Assembly: GCF_002236105.1 (NCBI RefSeq)
Contig: NZ_NIWU01000002.1
Span: forward strand, 496,001 to 560,000
Length of the DNA stretch: 64,000 nucleotides
Direction: 5' to 3'
DNA from: Pseudomonas umsongensis
Lineage (GTDB): Bacteria; Pseudomonadota; Gammaproteobacteria; Pseudomonadales; Pseudomonadaceae
Below, piece after piece: positions 1-10,259 of the stretch. Under the pieces are notes generated by a model. It was not told the DNA's origin. It was given only the letters and a program-made list of their open reading frames with translations, and ran no database searches. The number at the start of each line of letters is the position of its first letter. Position 1 is the first letter of the stretch. The translations under genes were made by a program, and so were the position numbers.

Positions 1-367
1 TCGCTTCGTCCTGCAGATCGCCGCCAATTACGGCGGTCAGTGGGATATCGCGCAAGCCGCGCAGCGCCTGGCGCGTGAAGTCCAGGCCGGGCACCTGCGG
101 CCGGAAGACATCACGCCGCAGCTGCTGCAAACCTGTCTGGCCACAGGCGACCTGCCATTGCCGGACTTGTGCATCCGTACCGGTGGCGAACATCGCATCA
201 GTAACTTCCTGCTGTGGCAACTGGCCTACGCCGAGTTGTACTTCTCCGACCTGTTCTGGCCGGACTTCAAACACGACGCCATGCGCAATGCGCTGGCCGA
301 TTTCGCATCTCGCCAGCGCCGCTTCGGTAAAACGAGCGAGCAGGTCGAGGCTGGAGCCCGGGTTTAA
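1..367 (+). CDS. uppS: Undecaprenyl diphosphate synthase, 3' part (5' cut by window edge)
   Basis: The reading frame is open from base 2 and encodes about 121 C-terminal residues. It makes C55 undecaprenyl diphosphate by cis-addition of isopentenyl units; the product is the lipid carrier for peptidoglycan and O-antigen. Visible family signatures are NYGGQWDI near the start, then PDLCIRTGGEHRISNFLLWQ and ELYFSDLFWPDF, which are the conserved C-terminal blocks of cis-prenyltransferases. The TAA stop shares one base with the ATG of cdsA (TAATG), so the two are translationally coupled. The gene order uppS-cdsA-dxr is the standard proteobacterial arrangement. The N-terminal part with the catalytic aspartate lies outside the window. 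Confidence 0.95.
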   Translation, partial: RFVLQIAANYGGQWDIAQAAQRLAREVQAGHLRPEDITPQLLQTCLATGDLPLPDLCIRTGGEHRISNFLLWQLAYAELYFSDLFWPDFKHDAMRNALADFASRQRRFGKTSEQVEAGARV

Positions 368-1173
368 TGCTTAAACAACGTATCATCACCGCGCTGATCC
401 TGCTGCCGATTGCCCTGTGTGGGTTTTTTCTGCTGGAAGGTTCCGCTTTTGCGCTGTTCATCGGCCTGGTCGTGACCCTGGGTGCCTGGGAATGGGCGCG
501 CCTGGCCGGTTTCGCTGCTCAAGCGTTTCGTGCCGGCTATGCCGCCGCCGTTGCATTGATGCTGTTCGTCATGTACATCCTGCCTGGCCTCGCGCCATGG
601 GTGTTGGGTGCTTCGGTGCTCTGGTGGGCGGTGGCGACCTATCTGGTGCTGACCTACCCGCGCTCCAGCGAGCATTGGGCGAGCGCTGCCTGCAAGCTGG
701 TGATCGGCCTGTTGATCCTGTTGCCGGCCTGGCAAGGCCTGGTGCACATCAAGCAGTACCCGTTGGGCAACTGGCTGATCATGGCGGTGATGGTGCTGGT
801 CTGGGGTGCCGATATCGGTGCTTACTTCTCGGGACGTGCTTTCGGCAAGCGCAAGCTGGCGCCGCAGGTCAGCCCGGGTAAAAGCTGGGAAGGTGTATAC
901 GGTGGCCTGGCCCTGAGCCTGGTGATCACCACCCTGGTTGCCCTGGTGCGTGACTGGACAGTGGCGCAATTGTTCAAGGGCTTGATCGGCGCTGCGCTGA
1001 TCGTGTTCGTCTCGGTGGTGGGTGATCTCACCGAAAGCATGTTCAAGCGCCAGTCCGGGATCAAGGACAGCAGTAATCTGTTGCCGGGGCACGGCGGCGT
1101 GCTGGACCGCATCGACAGCCTGACCGCGGCGATCCCGGTGTTCGCAGTGCTGTTGTGGATGGCTGCGCCGTGA
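367..1173 (+). CDS. cdsA: Phosphatidate cytidylyltransferase (CDP-diacylglycerol synthase)
   Basis: Inner-membrane enzyme of 268 residues that converts phosphatidate and CTP to CDP-diacylglycerol, the precursor of all phospholipids. The protein is a chain of hydrophobic segments. The C-terminal family signature is clear: [20 protein letters not shown] followed directly by VLDRID (about residues 219-245). The start codon overlaps the uppS stop by one base, and the stop overlaps the dxr GTG start. Length and motif fit CdsA. It supplies phospholipid in the same transcription unit that supplies lipid A and isoprenoid precursors. Confidence 0.96.
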   Translation: MLKQRIITALILLPIALCGFFLLEGSAFALFIGLVVTLGAWEWARLAGFAAQAFRAGYAAAVALMLFVMYILPGLAPWVLGASVLWWAVATYLVLTYPRSSEHWASAACKLVIGLLILLPAWQGLVHIKQYPLGNWLIMAVMVLVWGADIGAYFSGRAFGKRKLAPQVSPGKSWEGVYGGLALSLVITTLVALVRDWTVAQLFKGLIGAALIVFVSVVGDLTESMFKRQSGIKDSSNLLPGHGGVLDRIDSLTAAIPVFAVLLWMAAP

Positions 1174-2360
1174 GCCGTCCTCAACAGATTACCGTCCTGG
1201 GGGGCACGGGCTCGATCGGTTTGAGCACCCTGGATGTCATCGCCCGCCACCCTGGGCGCTATCAAGTCTTCGCCTTGAGCGGTTTCAGCCGCCTGAGCGA
1301 ACTGCTGGCGCTGTGCGTGCGTCACGCCCCACAGTTTGCCGTAGTGCCTGAAACCGCAGCTGCCCGCCGTTTGCAGGATGATCTGCGCGCCGCGGGCCTG
1401 TCGACTCGGGTTCTGGTGGGGGAGGAGGGGTTGTGTCAGGTTGCTGCCGCCCCTGAAGTCGATGCGGTCATGGCGGCCATCGTCGGCGCGGCGGGCTTGC
1501 GCCCGACCCTGGCGGCCGTTGAGGCTGGCAAGAAGATCCTCCTGGCCAACAAGGAAGCGCTGGTCATGTCCGGCGCGTTGTTCATGCAGGCCGTACGCAA
1601 GAGTGGATCGGTATTGCTGCCGATCGACAGTGAGCACAACGCGATTTTCCAATGCATGCCCCGGGATATTGCCCGAGGCCTGGACGCGGTCGGCGTGCGT
1701 CGCATTCTCCTGACCGCTTCTGGCGGTCCGTTCCGGCAGACGCCCATGGCCGAGCTGGCGCATGTTTCGCCGGAGCAGGCCTGCGCCCACCCTAATTGGT
1801 CCATGGGGCGCAAGATCTCGGTCGATTCGGCCAGCATGATGAATAAAGGGCTTGAATTGATCGAGGCCTGCTGGCTGTTCGATGCCAAGCCGTCCCAGGT
1901 TGAAGTGGTGATTCACCCCCAAAGTGTGATTCATTCGCTGGTCGACTACATCGATGGCTCGGTATTGGCCCAGTTGGGTAATCCGGACATGCGAACCCCG
2001 ATCGCCAATGCGCTGGCATGGCCTGAGCGAATTGACTCAGGCGTGCCGCCGCTGGACCTGTTTGCCGTCGCGCGCCTGGACTTCCAGGCGCCTGATGAAG
2101 ATCGATTCCCGTGCCTGCGCCTGGCTCGGCAGGCAGCCGAGGCGGGCAACAGCGCTCCGGCGATGTTGAATGCGGCAAATGAAGTCGCCGTCGCGGCCTT
2201 TCTCGACGGACGGGTTCGTTACCTGGAAATCGCGAGTATCATCGAGGAAGTACTCAATCTCGAGCCGGTGGTTGTAGTGAATGATCTTGATGCAGTGTTC
2301 ACGGCGGACGCCAAGGCGCGTGAGCTGGCCGAACAATGGTTGAGTCGTCACGGGCGGTAA
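1170..2360 (+). CDS. dxr: 1-deoxy-D-xylulose 5-phosphate reductoisomerase
   Basis: Committed step of the MEP isoprenoid pathway: rearranges and reduces DXP to 2-C-methyl-D-erythritol 4-phosphate with NADPH. I choose the GTG at 1170, which overlaps the cdsA stop (GTGA) and gives 396 residues beginning [12 protein letters not shown] longer in-frame start at 1155 would add residues not found in the family. The nucleotide-binding loop reads GGTGSIG, where GATGSIG is more usual; the three glycines remain. The metal and substrate region is visible as [13 protein letters not shown] and SGGPFR, and [15 protein letters not shown] follows. It works with ispD and ispF found further along this window. 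Confidence 0.96.
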   Translation: MSRPQQITVLGGTGSIGLSTLDVIARHPGRYQVFALSGFSRLSELLALCVRHAPQFAVVPETAAARRLQDDLRAAGLSTRVLVGEEGLCQVAAAPEVDAVMAAIVGAAGLRPTLAAVEAGKKILLANKEALVMSGALFMQAVRKSGSVLLPIDSEHNAIFQCMPRDIARGLDAVGVRRILLTASGGPFRQTPMAELAHVSPEQACAHPNWSMGRKISVDSASMMNKGLELIEACWLFDAKPSQVEVVIHPQSVIHSLVDYIDGSVLAQLGNPDMRTPIANALAWPERIDSGVPPLDLFAVARLDFQAPDEDRFPCLRLARQAAEAGNSAPAMLNAANEVAVAAFLDGRVRYLEIASIIEEVLNLEPVVVVNDLDAVFTADAKARELAEQWLSRHGR

Positions 2361-2395
2361 GATTGCAGGCCTGGATAGGAATGCGGAGAAAATAA

Positions 2396-3748
2396 ATGAG
2401 CGCGCTCTATATGATTGTCGGCACCCTGGTAGCTTTGGGTGTGCTGGTCACCTTCCACGAGTTCGGCCATTTCTGGGTCGCGCGACGCTGTGGGGTCAAG
2501 GTGCTGCGTTTCTCCGTAGGCTTCGGCATGCCGCTGCTGCGCTGGCACGACAAGCAGGGCACTGAATTCGTGGTGGCTGCCATTCCGCTGGGCGGCTACG
2601 TGAAAATGCTCGACGAGCGTGAAGGTGAAGTGCCGGCCGATCAGCTCGATCAATCCTTCAACCGTAAATCGGTGCGCCAGCGCATTGCGATTGTGGCGGC
2701 AGGGCCGATTGCCAACTTTTTGTTGGCGATGGTGTTTTTCTGGGCGTTGGCGATGCTCGGTACCGAGCAGGTTCGCCCGGTCATCGGTGCTGTCGAATCC
2801 GGCAGCCTTGCTGCCAAGGCGGGCCTGGGCGCCGGCCAGGAAATCATTGCTATCGACGGCGAGCCGACTTCAGGTTGGGCTGCAGTCAATCTGCAATTGG
2901 TCCGTCGCCTGGGTGAAAGCGGCTCCCTGCAACTGCTGGTTCGTGAGCAGGGATCCACCGTGGATTCGCCTCGTGAGCTGGTGTTGGACAAGTGGCTCAA
3001 GGGTGCTGATGAGCCGGACCCGATTCGTTCACTGGGTATTCGTCCATGGCGCCCGGCATTGCCGCCGGTATTGGCTGAGCTGGATTCCAAAGGTCCGGCC
3101 AAGGCTGCTGGCCTGAAGACCGGCGACCGACTGTTGGCAGTGGATGGCAAGGCGGTAGATGACTGGCAACAGGTCGTCGATACGGTCCGTATGCATCCTG
3201 ATACCAAAATCATGCTGCGGGTCGAGCGTGACGGTGCTCAAATCGACATCCCCGTGATGTTGGCTGCCCGTGGCGAAAGCAAGGCGCCCACCGGTTACCT
3301 TGGGGCGGGGGTGAAAGCGGTCGATTGGCCACCAGAGATGATTCGCGAAGTCAGTTACGGGCCGTTGGCAGCCGTGGGGGAGGGGGCTCGACGCACTTGG
3401 ACGATGAGCCTGCTGACCCTCGATTCGCTGAAGAAAATGTTGTTCGGCGAGCTCTCGGTAAAAAACTTGAGTGGACCGATAACCATTGCTAAAGTGGCGG
3501 GCGCTTCGGCCCAGTCGGGCGTCGCTGATTTCCTGAATTTCCTTGCTTATCTGAGTATTAGCCTGGGGGTTCTGAATCTGCTGCCCATTCCTGTGCTGGA
3601 TGGGGGGCATTTGTTGTTTTATCTGATTGAGTGGGCGCGTGGTCGTCCCTTGTCGGATCGGGTGCAAGGTTGGGGGATACAGATTGGCATCAGTTTGGTA
3701 ATCGGAGTGATGTTGCTCGCTCTGGTTAATGATCTGGGTCGTCTGTAA
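2396..3748 (+). CDS. rseP: RIP zinc protease RseP (site-2 protease)
   Basis: Intramembrane metalloprotease of 450 residues. In Pseudomonas the ortholog (MucP) cleaves the anti-sigma factor MucA after periplasmic cleavage and so releases AlgU/sigma-E during envelope stress. The zinc site HEFGH is at residues 21-25 in the first membrane helix. Two PDZ-like domains occupy roughly residues 110-290, and the second metal ligand lies in LLPIPVLDGGHL near residue 395, followed by a last helix. It is placed between dxr and bamA, the usual order, which links sigma-E control with outer-membrane assembly. Confidence 0.96.
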   Translation: MSALYMIVGTLVALGVLVTFHEFGHFWVARRCGVKVLRFSVGFGMPLLRWHDKQGTEFVVAAIPLGGYVKMLDEREGEVPADQLDQSFNRKSVRQRIAIVAAGPIANFLLAMVFFWALAMLGTEQVRPVIGAVESGSLAAKAGLGAGQEIIAIDGEPTSGWAAVNLQLVRRLGESGSLQLLVREQGSTVDSPRELVLDKWLKGADEPDPIRSLGIRPWRPALPPVLAELDSKGPAKAAGLKTGDRLLAVDGKAVDDWQQVVDTVRMHPDTKIMLRVERDGAQIDIPVMLAARGESKAPTGYLGAGVKAVDWPPEMIREVSYGPLAAVGEGARRTWTMSLLTLDSLKKMLFGELSVKNLSGPITIAKVAGASAQSGVADFLNFLAYLSISLGVLNLLPIPVLDGGHLLFYLIEWARGRPLSDRVQGWGIQIGISLVIGVMLLALVNDLGRL

Positions 3749-3820
3749 CGTCGCTGAATTGCGAATCTGCCGCATTTTGCGGCAGTTTGTTTATTGCCAG
3801 TTGGAATAAGAAAGGACTTC

Positions 3821-6196
3821 ATGAAACGTCTGCTGCTAACTGCGGTTCTCACCGTATTGATGATCGCCGAAGTTCACGCCGAGTCCTTCACTATCTCTGA
3901 TATTCGCGTCAATGGCCTCCAGCGGGTCTCCGCGGGTAGCGTCTTTGGTGCTTTGCCGTTGAACGTCGGTGAACAGGCGGATGATCGACGCCTGGTGGAG
4001 TCCACTCGTGCGCTGTTCAAAACCGGGTTCTTTCAAGATATCCAACTGGGCCGCGATGGCAACGTCCTGGTCATCACGGTAGTCGAACGTCCGTCGGTTG
4101 CCAGTATCGAGATCGAGGGCAACAAGGCGATCTCCACCGAAGACCTGATGAAAGGCCTCAAGCAATCCGGTCTGGCCGAAGGCGAGATCTTCCAGCGCGC
4201 CACCCTCGAAGGCGTACGTAACGAACTGCAGCGCCAGTACGTCGCCCAGGGTCGCTACTCCGCTACCGTCGACACCGAAGTGGTGCCGCAGCCGCGCAAC
4301 CGCGTTGGTTTGAAGGTCAACATCAACGAAGGCACCGTTGCAGCTATCCAGCACATCAACGTGGTAGGCAACACGGTCTTCCCTGATGAAGACCTGATCG
4401 ACCTGTTCGAACTCAAGACCACCAACTGGCTGTCGTTCTTCAAGAACGATGACAAGTACGCCCGTGAAAAACTCTCCGGTGACCTGGAGCGCCTGCGTTC
4501 CTACTACCTGGACCGTGGCTACATCAACATGGATATCGCTTCGACCCAGGTGTCCATTACCCCGGACAAGAAGCACGTCTACATCACCGTCAACATCAAC
4601 GAAGGTGACAAGTACACCGTTCGTGACGTGAAACTCAGCGGTGACCTGAAAGTCCCTGAAGACCAGGTCAAGTCCCTGTTGCTGGTGCAGAAAGGCCAGG
4701 TGTTCTCGCGCAAGCTGATGACCACCACGTCCGAGCTGATCACCCGTCGCCTGGGTAACGAGGGCTACACCTTCGCCAACGTCAACGGGGTTCCTCAGCC
4801 CCACGATGACGACCACACCGTAGACATCACCTTCGCTGTCGATCCAGGCAAGCGTGCCTACGTGAACCGCATCAACTTCCGTGGCAACACCAAGTCGGAA
4901 GACGAAGTACTGCGCCGTGAAATGCGCCAGATGGAAGGTGGCTGGGCGTCGACTTACCTGATCGACCAATCCAAGACTCGTCTGGAGCGCCTGGGCTTCT
5001 TCAAGGAAGTCAACGTTGAAACCCCGGCCGTACCGGGTGTCGATGACCAGGTAGACGTCAACTACAGCGTTGAAGAGCAGGCATCCGGTTCGATCACCGC
5101 CAGCGTCGGTTTCGCCCAGAGCGCGGGCCTGATCCTCGGTGGTTCGATCACCCAGAACAACTTCCTGGGTACCGGTAACAAGGTCAGCATCGGCCTGACC
5201 CGCAGTGAATACCAGAGTCGCTACAACTTCGGTTATGTCGACCCCTACTGGACTGCCGACGGCGTGAGCCTAGGTTACAACGCTTTCTATCGTACAACTG
5301 ACTACGATGACCTCGACGTCGACGTTGCCAGCTATGCCGTGGACAGCCTGGGTGCAGGCGTGAGCGTCGGCTACCCGATCAGCGAGACTTCGCGCCTGAC
5401 CTTCGGCCTGACGGCCCAGCAGGACGAGATCAAGACCGGTGTCTATACCGTTGACGAGATTTTCGACTTCGTTAACAAGGAAGGCGACAAGTACCTGAAC
5501 TTCAAGGCTTCGGCCGGTTGGTCCGAGTCCACCTTGAACAAGGGTGTACTGGCGACGCGTGGCCATTCCCAGAGCCTCGTGCTGGAAACCACTACGCCGG
5601 GCAGCGACCTGTCGTTCTTCAAGCTCGATTACCGTGGCCAACTGTTCCAGCCTTTGAGCGACAACTACACCATGCGCCTGCACACCGAGTTGGGTTATGG
5701 CGATGGCTACGGTTCGACCGATGGCTTGCCATTCTATGAAAACTACTATGCTGGTGGTTTCAACTCGGTTCGTGGCTTCAAGGACAGCACCTTGGGTCCT
5801 CGCAGTACGCCAAGTACCGGCAAGAACCCTGGCACTGCGTTCGACCCGGACCAGGATCCGCTGCCGTTCGGTGGTAACGTGTTGATCCAGGGTGGTGTGG
5901 AAGTTCTGTTCCCGCTGCCGTTCGTCAAGGACCAGCGTTCCCTGCGTACTTCGGTATTCTGGGATGTGGGTAACGTATTCGATTCGTCGTGCTCTGATAC
6001 CACCAACGCTGATGGCACGAAGTCCAACACCAAGTGCAACGACATCAGTCTGAGCAATATGGCCAGTTCCGTCGGTGTGGGTGTGACCTGGGTCACCGCA
6101 CTGGGTCCTCTGAGCTTTGCGCTGGCCATGCCAGTCAAGAAACCGGATGACGCTGAAACTCAAGTGTTCCAATTCTCCCTCGGCCAGACGTTCTAA
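3821..6196 (+). CDS. bamA: Outer membrane protein assembly factor BamA
   Basis: Central subunit of the BAM complex that folds beta-barrel proteins into the outer membrane. I choose ATG 3821, preceded by the ribosome site AAAGGA at 3811 and giving 791 residues; an in-frame ATG at 3794 only adds residues ahead of the signal peptide. The signal peptide ends at about residue 20 (AEVHA). Five POTRA repeats follow (about 21-420), each with the beta strand and NG pattern such as ISDIRVNGLQRVS. The C-terminal half is a 16-stranded barrel with GGFNSVRGF (the lid-loop RGF motif), and the protein ends in phenylalanine (LGQTF), the usual barrel signal. Its chaperone partner skp is next. Confidence 0.98.
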   Translation: MKRLLLTAVLTVLMIAEVHAESFTISDIRVNGLQRVSAGSVFGALPLNVGEQADDRRLVESTRALFKTGFFQDIQLGRDGNVLVITVVERPSVASIEIEGNKAISTEDLMKGLKQSGLAEGEIFQRATLEGVRNELQRQYVAQGRYSATVDTEVVPQPRNRVGLKVNINEGTVAAIQHINVVGNTVFPDEDLIDLFELKTTNWLSFFKNDDKYAREKLSGDLERLRSYYLDRGYINMDIASTQVSITPDKKHVYITVNINEGDKYTVRDVKLSGDLKVPEDQVKSLLLVQKGQVFSRKLMTTTSELITRRLGNEGYTFANVNGVPQPHDDDHTVDITFAVDPGKRAYVNRINFRGNTKSEDEVLRREMRQMEGGWASTYLIDQSKTRLERLGFFKEVNVETPAVPGVDDQVDVNYSVEEQASGSITASVGFAQSAGLILGGSITQNNFLGTGNKVSIGLTRSEYQSRYNFGYVDPYWTADGVSLGYNAFYRTTDYDDLDVDVASYAVDSLGAGVSVGYPISETSRLTFGLTAQQDEIKTGVYTVDEIFDFVNKEGDKYLNFKASAGWSESTLNKGVLATRGHSQSLVLETTTPGSDLSFFKLDYRGQLFQPLSDNYTMRLHTELGYGDGYGSTDGLPFYENYYAGGFNSVRGFKDSTLGPRSTPSTGKNPGTAFDPDQDPLPFGGNVLIQGGVEVLFPLPFVKDQRSLRTSVFWDVGNVFDSSCSDTTNADGTKSNTKCNDISLSNMASSVGVGVTWVTALGPLSFALAMPVKKPDDAETQVFQFSLGQTF

Positions 6197-6241
6197 GCGT
6201 CTGCCCCAAGATAACGACAATGGATTTTGTAGGAGTGCATC

Positions 6242-6745
6242 GTGCGTAAGTTGACTCAATTGGTTCTCCTGGCTTCCGTACTGGTTGCAGGCCCGGCATT
6301 TGCCGACATGAAAATCGCTGTTCTGAACTATCAGATGGCTCTGCTGGAGTCGGATGCGGCCAAGAAATACGCCGTGGATGCCGAGAAGAAATTCGGCCCT
6401 CAGCTGAGCAAGCTCAAGACGCTGGAAAGCAGCGCCAAGGGCATCCAGGATCGTCTGATGGCCGGTGGCGACAAAATGCAGCAAGGCGAGCGTGAGCGTC
6501 TGGAGCTTGAGTTCAAGCAAAAGGCGCGTGACTTCCAGTTCCAGTCCAAGGAACTGAACGAAGCCAAAGCCGTTGCCGACCGTGAAATGCTGAAGCAGCT
6601 CAAGCCGAAACTGGACAGCGCTGTGGAAGAAGTCATCAAGAAAGGTGCTTTTGACCTGGTCTTCGAGCGTGGTGCAGTGATTGATGTCAAGCCTCAGTAC
6701 GACATCACGCGCCAGGTCATCGAGCGCATGAATCAGCTGAAGTAA
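6242..6745 (+). CDS. skp: Periplasmic chaperone Skp/OmpH
   Basis: Small periplasmic holdase that carries unfolded outer-membrane proteins to BamA. The start is GTG at 6242, a few bases after the ribosome site AGGAG (6231-6235). The 167-residue product has a signal peptide ending LVAGPAFA (about residue 21). The central stretch is highly charged, alpha-helical coiled coil (about 40-125), which forms the tentacles of the trimer. Length and position between bamA and lpxD are standard. Confidence 0.95.
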   Translation: MRKLTQLVLLASVLVAGPAFADMKIAVLNYQMALLESDAAKKYAVDAEKKFGPQLSKLKTLESSAKGIQDRLMAGGDKMQQGERERLELEFKQKARDFQFQSKELNEAKAVADREMLKQLKPKLDSAVEEVIKKGAFDLVFERGAVIDVKPQYDITRQVIERMNQLK

Positions 6746-6748
6746 TCC

Positions 6749-7804
6749 ATGACCGTGACCATTAAGCTCGGCCAGCTGGCCGAGTTCCTCGGCGCCACGC
6801 TACGTGGCGACCCGGAGAAAGCAATTACTGGGCTAGCCACCTTGCAGGAGGCTGGCCCAACTCAGTTGAGCTTTCTCGCAAACCCCCAATACCGCAAATA
6901 CCTGGCAGGCAGTCAGGCGGCAGCGTTGTTGCTCAAGACCGCTGATGCCGAAGGTTTTGCCGGCGATGTATTGGTGGTGCCTGACCCTTACGCAGCGTAC
7001 GCGCGTATTTCCCACCTGTTCGACCCAAAGCCCAAGGCGGCGGCCGGAATTCATCCGACGGCGGTGATTGCGGCGGATGCGGTGGTCGATCCGACGGCGA
7101 GTATCGGTGCATTTGCGGTCATCGAAAGCGGGGCGCATATTGCTGCCGGTACGAGCGTGGGGGCGCACTGCTTCATCGGTGCCCGTAGCGTTATTGGCGA
7201 GGGAGGCTGGCTTGCCCCGCGCGTCACGCTGTATCACGACGTGCGCGTCGGCAAGCGGGTGGTGATTCAGTCAGGTGCAGTGCTTGGTGGTGAAGGCTTT
7301 GGCTTTGCCAACGAGAAAGGCATTTGGCAAAAAATCGCCCAGATTGGTGGTGTGCTGGTCGGCGACGACGTGGAAATTGGCGTTAACACCGCCATTGACC
7401 GCGGTGCGCTGGCTGATACCGTCATTGGCAACGGCGTGAAGCTCGACAACCAGATTCAGATCGCCCACAACGTCCAGGTAGGTGATCACACCGCCATGGC
7501 GGCGTGCGTGGGTATTTCCGGCAGCACCAAGATCGGCAAGCACTGCATGCTCGCCGGTGGCGTAGGGCTGGTGGGGCATATCGATATTTGCGACAACGTT
7601 TTCATCACCGGGATGACCATGGTGACCCACTCGATCACCGAGCCGGGTGCCTATTCCTCCGGTACGGCGATGCAGCCAGCCGCCGAATGGCGCAAAAGCG
7701 CGGCACGTATTCGTCAGCTCGATGACATCGCGCGACGTCTGCGACAGCTGGAAAAGCAAACAGGGGAAGTGACCCCTGGCGGTAATGCTTCATCAGATGG
7801 CTGA
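6749..7804 (+). CDS. lpxD: UDP-3-O-(3-hydroxyacyl)glucosamine N-acyltransferase
   Basis: Third enzyme of lipid A synthesis: transfers a 3-hydroxyacyl chain from ACP to the amine of UDP-3-O-acylglucosamine. The 351-residue protein has an N-terminal uridine-binding domain (about 1-105, with [13 protein letters not shown]), then a left-handed beta-helix built from hexapeptide repeats. The catalytic histidine lies in [13 protein letters not shown]. The C-terminal helix [18 protein letters not shown] is the ACP-contact and trimer helix. Only three bases separate it from skp. The 108-base gap to fabZ is the largest in this Lpx run. Confidence 0.97.
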   Translation: MTVTIKLGQLAEFLGATLRGDPEKAITGLATLQEAGPTQLSFLANPQYRKYLAGSQAAALLLKTADAEGFAGDVLVVPDPYAAYARISHLFDPKPKAAAGIHPTAVIAADAVVDPTASIGAFAVIESGAHIAAGTSVGAHCFIGARSVIGEGGWLAPRVTLYHDVRVGKRVVIQSGAVLGGEGFGFANEKGIWQKIAQIGGVLVGDDVEIGVNTAIDRGALADTVIGNGVKLDNQIQIAHNVQVGDHTAMAACVGISGSTKIGKHCMLAGGVGLVGHIDICDNVFITGMTMVTHSITEPGAYSSGTAMQPAAEWRKSAARIRQLDDIARRLRQLEKQTGEVTPGGNASSDG

Positions 7805-7912
7805 TACCATTTCCATATCAAGTGTGCACAGCCGCTAGACTGCGTCCTTGATTTGCTAGCGGAGTGTGCGTCAGTCGCGCGCTCCCAATCTTTACATAGG
7901 CTTCCCCCCGAA

Positions 7913-8353
7913 ATGATGGACATCAACGAGATTCGCGAATACCTGCCTCACCGTTACCCGTTCCTGCTGGTGGACCGGGTCGTGGATCTGGATGTGGAAG
8001 GCAAGCGCATTCGCGCCTACAAGAATGTCAGCATCAACGAACCGTTCTTCAATGGTCACTTCCCCGCGCATCCAATCATGCCGGGCGTTCTGATCATCGA
8101 AGCGATGGCTCAGGCTGCCGGGATCCTTGGTTTCAAAATGCTCGACGTGAAACCGGCCGATGGCACCCTTTACTACTTCGTCGGCTCCGACAAGCTGCGC
8201 TTCCGCCAGCCTGTATTGCCGGGCGATCAGCTGATCCTCGAGGCCAAGTTCATCAGCTGCAAGCGTCAGATCTGGAAGTTCGAGTGCCAGGCTTCGGTCG
8301 ATGGCAAGCCGGTCTGCTCCGCTGAAATCATCTGTGCGGAACGCAAACTATGA
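7913..8353 (+). CDS. fabZ: 3-hydroxyacyl-[ACP] dehydratase FabZ
   Basis: Dehydrates 3-hydroxyacyl-ACP in fatty acid elongation and so competes with LpxA/LpxD for the same hydroxyacyl-ACP. I start at ATG 7913 ([16 protein letters not shown]), giving 146 residues; a longer in-frame start at 7853 would add an unrelated leader. The hot-dog fold active site is present: histidine in [10 protein letters not shown] (residue 49) and glutamate in IIEAMAQ (residue 63). The stop overlaps the lpxA start as ATGA, so fatty acid and lipid A synthesis are translationally coupled. Confidence 0.97.
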   Translation: MMDINEIREYLPHRYPFLLVDRVVDLDVEGKRIRAYKNVSINEPFFNGHFPAHPIMPGVLIIEAMAQAAGILGFKMLDVKPADGTLYYFVGSDKLRFRQPVLPGDQLILEAKFISCKRQIWKFECQASVDGKPVCSAEIICAERKL

Positions 8354-9126
8354 GTTTGATCGACCCTCGCGCAATCATCGATCCGACAGCCGTCCTGGCT
8401 GACGGTGTCGAGGTCGGCCCGTGGTCGATCGTCGGCGCAGGTGTGGAAATCGGCGAGGGAACGGTCATCGGGCCACACGTTATTCTCAAAGGCCCGACCC
8501 GAATCGGTAAGCACAACCGTATCTACCAGTTTTCCTCGGTAGGTGAGGACACGCCCGACCTGAAATACAAAGGCGAGGAAACCCGCCTGGTGATCGGTGA
8601 CCACAACGTCATCCGCGAAGGCGTGACGATTCACCGTGGAACCATCCAGGATCGTTCAGAAACGACTCTGGGCGATCACAACCTGATCATGGCCTATGCG
8701 CACATCGGTCACGACAGCGTTATCGGCAACCACTGCATCCTGGTCAACAACACGGCGCTGGCCGGCCACGTACACGTGGATGACTGGGCGATCCTGTCCG
8801 GTTTCACCCTGGTTCACCAGTACTGCCACATCGGCGCCCACAGCTTTTCCGGCATGGGGACCGCCATTGGCAAGGACGTCCCGGCCTATGTCACGGTGTT
8901 CGGCAACCCGGCTGAAGCCCGTAGCATGAACTTTGAAGGCATGCGCCGTCGCGGTTTCAGCGAGGACGCGATCCACGCCCTGCGTCGTGCCTACAAGGTG
9001 GTCTATCGCCAGGGGCTGACGGTTGAGCAAGCGCTCGCCGAACTGGCCGAGTCCTCTGCCCAGTTCCCGGAAGTGGCAGTGTTCCGCGACTCCATACAGT
9101 CCTCGACCCGCGGCATCACCCGCTAA
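8350..9126 (+). CDS. lpxA: UDP-N-acetylglucosamine acyltransferase
   Basis: First step of lipid A synthesis: 3-O-acylation of UDP-GlcNAc from 3-hydroxyacyl-ACP. The 258-residue protein is a trimeric left-handed beta-helix of hexapeptide repeats (about 1-185) with a helical C-terminus. The catalytic histidine is in AYAHIGHD (residue 121, equivalent to E. coli H125). [20 protein letters not shown] is the conserved stretch that helps set acyl length. The start overlaps fabZ by four bases and lpxB follows two bases after the stop. Confidence 0.97.
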   Translation: MSLIDPRAIIDPTAVLADGVEVGPWSIVGAGVEIGEGTVIGPHVILKGPTRIGKHNRIYQFSSVGEDTPDLKYKGEETRLVIGDHNVIREGVTIHRGTIQDRSETTLGDHNLIMAYAHIGHDSVIGNHCILVNNTALAGHVHVDDWAILSGFTLVHQYCHIGAHSFSGMGTAIGKDVPAYVTVFGNPAEARSMNFEGMRRRGFSEDAIHALRRAYKVVYRQGLTVEQALAELAESSAQFPEVAVFRDSIQSSTRGITR

Positions 9127-9128
9127 TC

Positions 9129-10259
9129 ATGGCCAATCTGCGTATTGCGCTGGTGGCGGGCGAGGCTTCCGGCGACATTTTGGGTGCGGGTCTGATGCGT
9201 GCGCTCAAGGCGCGCCATCCGGTGGTCGAATTCATCGGTGTCGGCGGCCCATTGATGCAGGCAGAAGGCCTGGTGTCCTATTTTCCCATGGAACGCCTGT
9301 CGGTCATGGGCCTTGTCGAAGTGCTGGGTCGGTTGCGTGAATTACTCAAACGCCGAAAAAAGCTGGTAGCCGACCTGATCGCCGCGAAGCCGGATGTCTT
9401 CATCGGTATCGACGCCCCGGACTTCAACCTCAATATCGAACTAAAGCTGCGTCAGGCCGGGATCAAGACTGTGCATTACGTCAGCCCGTCCGTCTGGGCG
9501 TGGCGCCAGAAGCGCGTGCTGAAGATTCGCGAAGGTTGCGACCTGATGCTCACGCTGTTCCCGTTCGAAGCGAAATTCTACGAAGAGAAAGGCGTGCCCG
9601 TGCGGTTTGTCGGGCATACCTTGGCCGATGCCATTCCGCTGGAAGCCGACCGCGCTGCTGCGCGGGCCGAACTGGGATTGCCTGACGGGCCGTTGGTTGC
9701 GTTGATGCCCGGTAGTCGTGGCGGCGAAGTCGGCCGTCTCGGCGCCTTGTTTCTCGATACGGCCCAACGCCTGCGGGCCCTGCGCCCCGGAGTGCGGTTT
9801 GTCGTGCCTTGCGCGAATCCGCAACGCCGGGCACAGCTTGAAGAGCTGTTGGCCGGTCGCGATTTGCCGCTGACCTTGCTCGACGGCAAGTCCCATCTGG
9901 CGCTGGCGGCGTGCAACGCTGTGCTGATTGCCTCCGGTACAGCAACCCTTGAAGCGTTGTTGTACAAGCGACCGATGGTCGTAGCCTATCGCCTGGCACC
10001 GCTGACGTTCTGGATTCTAAAGCGCATGGTGAAAAGCCCCTACGTGTCCTTGCCGAACCTGCTGGCCCAACGCCTGTTGGTGCCTGAGTTGTTGCAGGAC
10101 GATGCGACAGTTGAAGCGCTGGCCCAAACCTTGTCGCCACTGATCGAAGGTGGTGAAGAGCAAACCCGCGGTTTTGATGAAATTCACCGGACCCTTCGTC
10201 TGGATGCCTCCAACCAGGCTGCGGATGCAGTGCTGAACCTGATCGACCCGGTAAAATGA
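9129..10259 (+). CDS. lpxB: Lipid-A-disaccharide synthase
   Basis: GT-B fold glycosyltransferase (family GT19) that joins UDP-2,3-diacylglucosamine to lipid X to form the lipid A disaccharide at the inner membrane. The 376-residue product has the N-terminal signature [19 protein letters not shown] and the conserved [12 protein letters not shown] (residues about 119-130). [10 protein letters not shown] and [10 protein letters not shown] mark the nucleotide-sugar domain. The stop overlaps the rnhB start (ATGA). Gene order lpxD-fabZ-lpxA-lpxB-rnhB-dnaE is the classical macromolecular synthesis arrangement. Confidence 0.97.
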   Translation: MANLRIALVAGEASGDILGAGLMRALKARHPVVEFIGVGGPLMQAEGLVSYFPMERLSVMGLVEVLGRLRELLKRRKKLVADLIAAKPDVFIGIDAPDFNLNIELKLRQAGIKTVHYVSPSVWAWRQKRVLKIREGCDLMLTLFPFEAKFYEEKGVPVRFVGHTLADAIPLEADRAAARAELGLPDGPLVALMPGSRGGEVGRLGALFLDTAQRLRALRPGVRFVVPCANPQRRAQLEELLAGRDLPLTLLDGKSHLALAACNAVLIASGTATLEALLYKRPMVVAYRLAPLTFWILKRMVKSPYVSLPNLLAQRLLVPELLQDDATVEALAQTLSPLIEGGEEQTRGFDEIHRTLRLDASNQAADAVLNLIDPVK

